A stretch of 41,031 bases of DNA. It comes from Bacteroidota bacterium (GTDB lineage Bacteria > Bacteroidota > Bacteroidia > UKL13-3). Within the stretch, counting starts at the first letter, position 1. Every line of letters starts with the position of its first letter. The position numbers and the translations under genes are program-made. Under the pieces are notes generated by a model. The model made no database searches, was not told the DNA's origin, and saw only the letters and a program-made list of their open reading frames with translations. This document shows, piece by piece, positions 35,797 to 41,031 of the stretch. The stretch is from contig CANLPK010000016.1 in the NCBI GenBank assembly GCA_947492885.1, positions 1-41,031 on the forward strand, read 5' to 3'.

Positions 35797-36684
35797 TTAC
35801 TGTTTCGTTACTTTTACAAATTCAACATCGAAAAGTAACGGAGTGAATGGGCCAATATCATTTCCAGCACCTTGTTCTCCGTAAGCCAATGATGAAGGTA
35901 TTACAATCGTTGCTTGTTCTCCTTCTTTTAAAATACTGAATATCTCATCCCACCCAGCAATTACCATATGAGCACCTAAGTTAAACTCAAAAGGCTGACC
36001 TGATTCTTTATTAGAATCAAATACTTTTCCATCTAGTAGGCGGCCAGTATAAATCGCCGAAACACGGTCTCCATTAATAGCCTTAGCTCCTCCATCGGCC
36101 ACTTTTGTGATAAGATAAAACATGCCAGATGCGGTTTTTATAAATGGTTTACCAGTGTCTTTAATATACTTTTCAATGATACCTAATTCATTTTTTTGTC
36201 TTTCTAGCATCTCTGTCTCCGCCTTGGCTTTGCGCGAGGCCATTTCTGCCTTCGAAATCACGCTGTCAATTTTCACAAAGAAATACATAGGGTCGCCCTT
36301 TTTTGCAAATGTTGGAGGTGGAGCGCCTACATAAGTATTGAAGAATGAATCGGCATTGATAATTAATACAGCACTATCCCCTTTGGTTAATAGGGTTAAC
36401 CCATCCTCGAAATTGCCTTTCTTGAAATTGTCTTGGATCACCAAATTCATATAGGGTGCATTCGGGTTGCGGTCGCTATTGTATAAAGTAGAATCACTGA
36501 TTCTACCTTTCAATTTAAAATAAACCATATCTCCAGCGGCAATTCGAACGCCCTTGTTTGCCTTAAAAAACTTATACTCGAGTCCTGCAGGCGTTTTCTG
36601 AGTTTTGATTTTTGCTCCCTGGGCATTATTGCTCAGAAAACTTAGGAGTAGGGAGGTAACGATGATTAACTTTACTAACTTCAT
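35797..36684 (-). CDS. FKBP-type prolyl isomerase with degenerate N-terminal domain
   Basis: A 295-residue exported protein with a signal peptide (residues 1 to about 23, ending NNAQG). The N-terminal half keeps FKBP-like spacing (AAGDMVYFKLKGRI, then LTLLTKGDSAVLII) but its active-site segment is KGNFEDGL without Trp. A long helical linker (about residues 145-180, rich in Lys and Glu) joins it to a canonical domain at about 195-293 with AIYTGRLLDGKVFDS, MVIAGWDEIFSIL and IPSSLAYGEQG. It is the second gene of the operon, one base after the first, with which it shares the same layout over its whole length. The two are clearly tandem duplicates. Confidence 0.9.
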   Translation of the reverse strand: MKLVKLIIVTSLLLSFLSNNAQGAKIKTQKTPAGLEYKFFKANKGVRIAAGDMVYFKLKGRISDSTLYNSDRNPNAPYMNLVIQDNFKKGNFEDGLTLLTKGDSAVLIINADSFFNTYVGAPPPTFAKKGDPMYFFVKIDSVISKAEMASRKAKAETEMLERQKNELGIIEKYIKDTGKPFIKTASGMFYLITKVADGGAKAINGDRVSAIYTGRLLDGKVFDSNKESGQPFEFNLGAHMVIAGWDEIFSILKEGEQATIVIPSSLAYGEQGAGNDIGPFTPLLFDVEFVKVTKQ

Positions 36685-36685
36685 A

Positions 36686-37555
36686 TTATTTTTTTGCTTT
36701 GGTTATTTTTAAAAGTTCAACATCAAAAGTTAATGGAGTAAATGGACCAATATCTTCGCCTGCTCCTTGTGCTCCATATGCCAATGCCGAAGGTATTACT
36801 ACAGTAGCTTTCTCTCCTTCATGTAATAATGCAAATATTTCATCCCATCCTGCTATTACTTGATGCGTGCCTAATTGAAACTCAAATGGCTTTCCTGATT
36901 TTGAATTACTATCAAATTCTTTCCCATCGAATAATTTTCCAGTATAATTAGCTGAAATTAAATCTCCTTCAGCTCCCATCGCACCTTTGGTGGCTTGGGT
37001 TATAATATAATATACTCCCGATGCAGTCTTGGTGTATTTTACGCCCGATTTTGTAACATAATCTTCAATTGATAGTGCCTCATTCTTTTGTTTCTCAACC
37101 ATCTCCAACTCTTGAATGGTTTTTCTTTCTGCCTGTACTTTCTTAGAAATGAAACTATCTATCTTTATATTAAAACTAATACGCTCTCCTTTTTTAATGA
37201 ACGGAGGAGCTGGCGATCCAATATACACTTGGTAAAAAGAATCAGCACTAATCATAAATAATGCACTGTCTCCAGTGGTCAATAATGTCAATCCTTCTTC
37301 AAAATTTCCTTTTGCGAAATTTTCACGAACTGCCAAATTCATATATGGCATATGGGTATTTTTGTAGGTGTTAAACAATACAGAGTCGCTTACTTTTCCA
37401 ATTATTTTGAAGAAAACAAGGTCGCCAGCAGCAATCTTATCGCCTGTATTAGAAGTGTAAATTTTGTATTCTAAACCTCCAGGTGTTTTCTGCATTCTTT
37501 TACAAGATACAATCAGTAGACTTAAGGTTGCAAGGGTTAATAAAAACTTGGTCAT
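36686..37555 (-). CDS. FKBP-type prolyl isomerase lipoprotein with degenerate N-terminal domain
   Basis: This 289-residue protein is the first gene of the operon. The lipobox LLIVSC puts the modified Cys at residue 18, so it should be anchored to a membrane, probably the outer one. The N-terminal FKBP-like half has AAGDLVFFKIIGKV and LTLLTTGDSALFMI but KGNFEEGL in place of the GWDEG motif. A charged helical linker follows, then a canonical domain (about 185-285) with ANYTGKLFDGKEFDSNS, QVIAGWDEIFALL and IPSALAYGAQG. It differs from the next gene mainly in the anchoring signal. A -7 element lies 38 bp upstream of its ATG. Confidence 0.9.
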   Translation of the reverse strand: MTKFLLTLATLSLLIVSCKRMQKTPGGLEYKIYTSNTGDKIAAGDLVFFKIIGKVSDSVLFNTYKNTHMPYMNLAVRENFAKGNFEEGLTLLTTGDSALFMISADSFYQVYIGSPAPPFIKKGERISFNIKIDSFISKKVQAERKTIQELEMVEKQKNEALSIEDYVTKSGVKYTKTASGVYYIITQATKGAMGAEGDLISANYTGKLFDGKEFDSNSKSGKPFEFQLGTHQVIAGWDEIFALLHEGEKATVVIPSALAYGAQGAGEDIGPFTPLTFDVELLKITKAKK

Positions 37556-37592
37556 AATAGGTGTTAATAAAATTAATTGAAATATAGGGGCG

Positions 37593-37600
37593 CGAAATTA
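37593..37600 (-). promoter_or_regulatory. -7 element of the FKBP operon
   Basis: The minus strand reads TAATTTCG at 37600-37593, followed by CGCCCC, a TAnnTTCG variant. It lies in the 49-bp gap between the upstream phosphotransferase gene and the first FKBP gene, with a leader of roughly 30 bases. A second, poorer candidate is TATATTTC just downstream. Confidence 0.45.
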
Positions 37601-37604
37601 ACGA

Positions 37605-39479
37605 TTAAAATCTTAAAAACTCGCTGAAAAGTACCTGTTGTAAGGCCTCTCCTTTTTTTCGTAATTTTTTAATTTCTACGGAATCACTTGCGCTGCTTAA
37701 GAAAAATCTGTTTTTATCGGTATCAAAAGATACCCAATCCTTGCCATTAGTAAATCCACCTCCCAATTGCACTGGATAAAAAGCCCATTCGGGGGTGGCA
37801 CTGTTCAACATATTCCTACTCCATGGAAAGGCAGAGCTGCTTATATCACACTGCCGAAGTAGCGTAGCCGCGATATCTGCTTGCATCACCGCACGATGCA
37901 CTCCCATTCCTCTATATTTCTTCTTAATCACATCTCCAAAAAATAAGCAAGGGATCTGATGGAATTCAGAAGACTGCATCATCTGAAATATTGGAGAAGA
38001 ATGAGAATGATCGGCAACCAAAACAAAAAGGGTATTCTTATACCAAGGCATGGTGCGTGCGGTTTTGAAAAACTCACGCAGGGAAGCATCACTATAATGA
38101 ACGCTACTAGCGTATTCCCCTTCCTCCTTTAGTTGATCAAACGCATGAGGTACCGGAATATCATATGGCATATGAGAACTTAAAGTGAATAAACAATAAA
38201 TAAACGGAGATGCCGCTAAATTCATTCCTTGTGCATATTGTTGCATCATAACCCCATCATGTATTCCTAGCCTACCTCTTGGTAAGGAGTTATCGAAATC
38301 TTTCTCTTCTTTAACAATATCAAAATTCTGACTATATAAATAACTTTTAATATTTCCATAACTTAGTTGACCTCCAAAGTAGAAACCCGAGTGATAACCT
38401 TTTTCTTGAAAGGGTTTATTTATACATCCAATGTGCTTTGCCTTTGAAGCTTGATGGGTGAAAAACATTCGGTAAGTATGTGGATAGCCACTCAAAATTG
38501 CCGCCATCCCTTGATCAGATGCAATGGATGACGAAATCATTTGGTCGAACAATACCCCCTCCTTGCTCAAAGAATCAAAAACAGGAGTGATGCCAGCTAG
38601 CCCACCACAACTATTAACTACATTAGCACTCCAACTTTCTAGAATTATAAAACAAATATTAGGACGAGTATTCGATAGTATCTCAACCGTGGAATCATAA
38701 GGCACACGATACAAATCCTTCACTATTTTTTGCGCCTCCTCATCCTTCATTACTAGGTAAGGATTTCGATCCAAATTATGAATATTCTCAGAAAAATTCG
38801 AAACCAAATTCCAAGCTGGATTAATAGCGGCATCATTCAAAACGGGGTTCGAACTATAGTAGCAAACACTCTGACTTATCGGTATTGGATACCACCCACC
38901 ACGAATACCTGTAAATGCCAACGAGGCGTTCACTCCCAGTACCATGATGCCTAATATTACTCGGAATGCAGCCTGATTTATTTCAGTATAAAGTTCAATA
39001 AGCCTTATATAACGCCAATAAAACCAAGTGAAAATTCCACCTAAAATAAGGGTAGCGGCAAAAAATGAAATCATTAAGAATGCAGATATCGTTTTTAAAA
39101 CCTCTGTAAAATGCAAAAAATGCGATAAAGCCTGATAATTTAATTTAGTACCCCACTCCCCATAAATTCCATCTTCCCCAATGGCAATAAACCCATAACA
39201 AAATATCATGAATATGCTATATATATTAATGGCACGCAGATACTTTTCATTCTGAAAAAGGTAGCCTAACCCCAAAAATATAATTGGTAAAACCAAAATA
39301 TAAGAAGCCGATGAGGCATCTAAATACAAGGCCTGATAAAAATTTTTTAAAATGGCGAAAAAAGAATCGTTTTGGAATTTTTCATAATATATTACGATAA
39401 AGATAATCCGGTAAATGGTGAAGATGACCATCCAGAATAAAAAGTATCGCAAAATAAACCACCACTTTTTTAGAATCAT
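37605..39479 (-). CDS. LtaS/MdoB-like membrane phosphotransferase (sulfatase fold)
   Basis: A 624-residue alkaline-phosphatase-superfamily protein. The first about 190 residues contain five hydrophobic helices, followed by a periplasmic catalytic domain (about 270-560). The metal ligand Glu281 lies in FIILESWS, the nucleophile region is SSSIASDQGMAAILSGYP with Ser321 at the expected place, and Asp490-His491 in LVADHSH complete the site. LtaS uses Thr at the nucleophile position, and many Bacteroidota homologues appear to use Thr or Ser. Relatives transfer phosphoglycerol or phosphoethanolamine from phospholipids to glycans or lipids, but substrates of the Bacteroidota members are not known to me. 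Start ATG 39479 lies only 6 bp after a -7-like element, so the mRNA may be almost leaderless. Confidence 0.85.
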   Translation of the reverse strand: MILKKWWFILRYFLFWMVIFTIYRIIFIVIYYEKFQNDSFFAILKNFYQALYLDASSASYILVLPIIFLGLGYLFQNEKYLRAINIYSIFMIFCYGFIAIGEDGIYGEWGTKLNYQALSHFLHFTEVLKTISAFLMISFFAATLILGGIFTWFYWRYIRLIELYTEINQAAFRVILGIMVLGVNASLAFTGIRGGWYPIPISQSVCYYSSNPVLNDAAINPAWNLVSNFSENIHNLDRNPYLVMKDEEAQKIVKDLYRVPYDSTVEILSNTRPNICFIILESWSANVVNSCGGLAGITPVFDSLSKEGVLFDQMISSSIASDQGMAAILSGYPHTYRMFFTHQASKAKHIGCINKPFQEKGYHSGFYFGGQLSYGNIKSYLYSQNFDIVKEEKDFDNSLPRGRLGIHDGVMMQQYAQGMNLAASPFIYCLFTLSSHMPYDIPVPHAFDQLKEEGEYASSVHYSDASLREFFKTARTMPWYKNTLFVLVADHSHSSPIFQMMQSSEFHQIPCLFFGDVIKKKYRGMGVHRAVMQADIAATLLRQCDISSSAFPWSRNMLNSATPEWAFYPVQLGGGFTNGKDWVSFDTDKNRFFLSSASDSVEIKKLRKKGEALQQVLFSEFLRF

Positions 39480-39484
39480 GATTG

Positions 39485-39492
39485 CGAAAATA
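39485..39492 (-). promoter_or_regulatory. -7-like element abutting the LtaS-like gene
   Basis: The minus strand reads TATTTTCG followed by C at 39492-39485, a TAnnTTCG variant. It ends 5 bp before ATG 39479-39477, so transcription from it would begin at or just before the start codon. Confidence 0.4.
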
Positions 39493-39591
39493 CAAAAAAC
39501 ATGGAACCTTTGTAATAAAAGCTACCAAAGGATTTGAGGGGCGTTATTGCAGATCACTTTACGACCTATAAGCAACCAAATTGGGATAAAA

Positions 39592-39622
39592 TTGGGTAGA
39601 GCAAAAAAAAATTCTATTTTTG
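39592..39622 (+). promoter_or_regulatory. Promoter of tRNA-Cys
   Basis: TTG (39592-39594) and TATTTTTG (39615-39622) are 20 bp apart, matching -33 and -7 elements. The predicted start is a few bases before the tRNA. The -33 lies in a direct repeat AAATTGGGAT/AAATTGGGTA (39579-39600). Confidence 0.6.
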
Positions 39623-39633
39623 CACTAGATTAT

Positions 39634-39704
39634 GGTCCTGTGGCCGAGTGGTTAGGCAGAGCTCTGCAAAAGCTCGTACAGCGGTTCGACCCCGCTCGGG
39701 ACCT
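39634..39704 (+). tRNA. tRNA-Cys (anticodon GCA)
   Basis: The 71-base gene folds as a full cloverleaf. The acceptor GGTCCTG pairs with CGGGACC (one G-T pair), followed by discriminator T, the identity base for cysteine tRNA. The D arm is GCC...GGC, the anticodon stem GAGCT/AGCTC holds the loop CTGCAAA with anticodon GCA, and the T arm AGCGG/CCGCT holds TTCGACC. The CCA end is not encoded. It is a single-gene unit with its own promoter and terminator. Confidence 0.97.
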
Positions 39705-39708
39705 CATT

Positions 39709-39750
39709 TTAAGAAGGAGAATAAAGGGTAACTTTTATTCTCCTTCTTAA
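39709..39750. terminator. Perfect 17-bp terminator hairpin after tRNA-Cys
   Basis: TTAAGAAGGAGAATAAA (39709-39725) is perfectly complementary to 39734-39750 with an 8-base loop. The right arm and following TTTAT are T-rich. It starts 4 bp after the tRNA and insulates it from the protease gene downstream. Confidence 0.9.
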
Positions 39751-39834
39751 TTTATAAATGTCTCACTGAAATTCAGCTTCTCACCTCATTCGCGTGATTT
39801 CTTTGTAATTGCTCATTAACACACATTATCTCCT

Positions 39835-39842
39835 TATATTCG
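39835..39842 (+). promoter_or_regulatory. Putative -7 element of the S41 protease gene
   Basis: TATATTCG is a TAnnTTCG variant about 90 bp upstream of ATG 39932. A TTG at 39809-39811 lies 23 bp upstream, at the loose end of the spacing range. Confidence 0.4.
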
Positions 39843-39861
39843 TAAAAAAGCTGATTATTGT

Positions 39862-39887
39862 AAACGATTATTCCAAATTAATCGTTT
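39862..39887. repeat. 9-bp inverted repeat in the protease gene leader
   Basis: AAACGATTA (39862-39870) and TAATCGTTT (39879-39887) are perfect inverted copies around 8 bases, located between the presumed -7 element and the start codon. No T-run follows, so an operator or leader structure is likelier than a terminator. Confidence 0.5.
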
Positions 39888-39931
39888 GACTTATTCATAG
39901 TAACTAAATTGAAAATATCTTGTCATTAAGT

Positions 39932-41031
39932 ATGAAAATTAAAATATCATTAGTAGTTGTAATCATTGCAGCATTGTCCTTTTTTGCATTCCGCAAAACC
40001 AACGATAAACAAGCTTCAATCCTTAAGTCATTAGTTCAAACTCTTCAAAAAGAACATTTCAGCGATTTGAAATTCGATGATAGCTTCTCTAAGAAGGTTT
40101 TTAAAATGTACCTCGAACGTATCGACTTAAACAAGAAATTCTTCCTAAAAAGCGATATCGATGAGTTGAAAAAATATGAAACCAGTCTTGACGACCAGCT
40201 ACTAAATAGTACATCCGAGTTTTATATGGCAGCCTCCGAGCGGTTCAAAAGCCGCATCGATGAGTCGGAAAAATACATGATGGAAGCATTTGAAAAACCT
40301 TTTGATTTTAGCACCAATGAATCAGTTCAAATGGATTCTAAAAAAATTGAATGGGCCAAGGAGCAACAAGAATTGAAACAACAATGGTACTTGTCATTGA
40401 AATATCAAACATTAGCCCGTTATAGCGACATGCTTGATGAAAAGGCTAACGCAATAGAAAAAAAGGATACTAGCTATAAAGTACGTTCAGATGCTGAATT
40501 GGAAGCCGATGCACGTGAAAAAACAAAAAAAGCAAATAGCGATTATTTCAAGCGCCTCCGTAAACTCGATGAAGACGAAAGGTTTAGTATCTATTTGAAC
40601 TGTATTACCAGCGTGTGCGACCCACATAGCGATTATTTTACCCCTCCCAAAAAACAAGAATTTAACGATCAGATGAGTGGAAGTTTTGAAGGAATTGGTG
40701 CCCAATTACAAGAGAAAGATGGTTTTGTAAAAGTCACCCTAATCATCACAGGTAGTGCCTCGTGGCGCCAAGGTCAACTTAAGGTTGATGATGTCATCAC
40801 GAAAGTTGCTCAAGGTGCTGCCGAGCCTGTAAGTGTTCAAGATATGCCACTTAATGATGTTGTTAAAATGATCCGTGGTAAGAAAGGTACAGAAGTTCGT
40901 CTTACCGTGAAGAAACCCGATGGAAGCACCGTTGTCATTGCCATCGTTCGTGATATTGTAGTTACAGAAGAAACCTTCGCAAAATCAATGCTCATCAAAG
41001 AAAACAATCATACCATTGGTTATATATATCT
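39932..41031 (+). CDS. Tail-specific (carboxy-terminal processing) protease, 5' part
   Basis: ATG 39932 opens a frame that runs off the right edge after 366 codons. The first about 20 residues form a hydrophobic signal or anchor (SLVVVIIAALSFFAF). A helical N-terminal region follows (residues 25-230, with DLKFDDSFSKKVFKMYLERID), then SVCDPHSDYFTPPKKQEF and SFEGIGAQL, which introduce the PDZ domain (about 255-330, with LKVDDVITKV and MIRGKKGTEVRLTV). This is the order of the Prc/Tsp group of S41 proteases, which trim periplasmic proteins and lipoprotein regulators of murein hydrolases. The Ser/Lys catalytic part lies beyond the window. Confidence 0.9.
   Translation, partial: MKIKISLVVVIIAALSFFAFRKTNDKQASILKSLVQTLQKEHFSDLKFDDSFSKKVFKMYLERIDLNKKFFLKSDIDELKKYETSLDDQLLNSTSEFYMAASERFKSRIDESEKYMMEAFEKPFDFSTNESVQMDSKKIEWAKEQQELKQQWYLSLKYQTLARYSDMLDEKANAIEKKDTSYKVRSDAELEADAREKTKKANSDYFKRLRKLDEDERFSIYLNCITSVCDPHSDYFTPPKKQEFNDQMSGSFEGIGAQLQEKDGFVKVTLIITGSASWRQGQLKVDDVITKVAQGAAEPVSVQDMPLNDVVKMIRGKKGTEVRLTVKKPDGSTVVIAIVRDIVVTEETFAKSMLIKENNHTIGYIY

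Noticed and set aside
39579-39600. AAATTGGG direct repeat next to tRNA-Cys as an integration site remnant
   Set aside because: It lies upstream of the tRNA, has no copy of the tRNA 3' end, and no integrase or mobile genes are in the window.

Overview
The window is an AT-rich chromosomal segment from a member of the Bacteroidota. Three things support this: repeated promoter -7 elements of the type TAnnTTTG or TAnnTTCG in front of most transcription units, Shine-Dalgarno-poor starts, and a dcw cluster, SLBB exporter, FKBP lipoproteins and tail-specific protease of the kinds seen in that phylum. I cannot place it below phylum with confidence. There is no sign of phage, insertion sequences or CRISPR.

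Region 1 (1-8800): a truncated outer-membrane beta-barrel gene reads left out of the window. A rightward polysaccharide locus follows: rfbA (dTDP-glucose synthesis), a large seven-repeat SLBB exporter, a Wzz-like chain-length protein, a NeuB-family nonulosonate synthase, a KdsC-like HAD phosphatase, an SDR oxidoreductase and a GNAT acetyltransferase. The last four look like a small acidic-sugar cassette. No CMP-sugar synthetase, flippase, polymerase or glycosyltransferase is present. The locus ends at a bidirectional hairpin facing ftsZ.

Region 2 (8829-25440): a complete leftward division and cell-wall (dcw) operon in the order mraZ, rsmH, ftsL, ftsI, murE, mraY, murD, ftsW, murG, murC-murB fusion, ftsQ, ftsA, ftsZ. 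The genes are tightly spaced. MurE carries a DNPR motif, which predicts meso-diaminopimelate peptidoglycan. In front of mraZ there is a textbook-like MraZ operator of three GTGG(G/T) boxes at 10-bp period next to a -7 element. The most notable gene is a single 766-residue protein joining MurC to MurB, two consecutive steps of UDP-MurNAc-pentapeptide synthesis.

Region 3 (25697-33906): dnaE (DNA polymerase III alpha), a 59-residue predicted membrane protein too short for ordinary gene calling, alanine dehydrogenase, a sugar aminotransferase of the DegT family, and a soluble hybrid histidine kinase with HisKA, HATPase, REC and HPt modules but no sensor.

Region 4 (34105-41031): a four-gene operon of FKBP-type prolyl isomerases destined for the envelope. 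Three of them pair a degenerate FKBP domain with a canonical one. Upstream lies an LtaS/MdoB-like membrane phosphotransferase, then tRNA-Cys(GCA) with its own promoter and a perfect 17-bp terminator hairpin, and finally the 5' part of a tail-specific (S41) protease gene that runs off the right edge.

All functional calls rest on motifs read by eye. No database search was possible.
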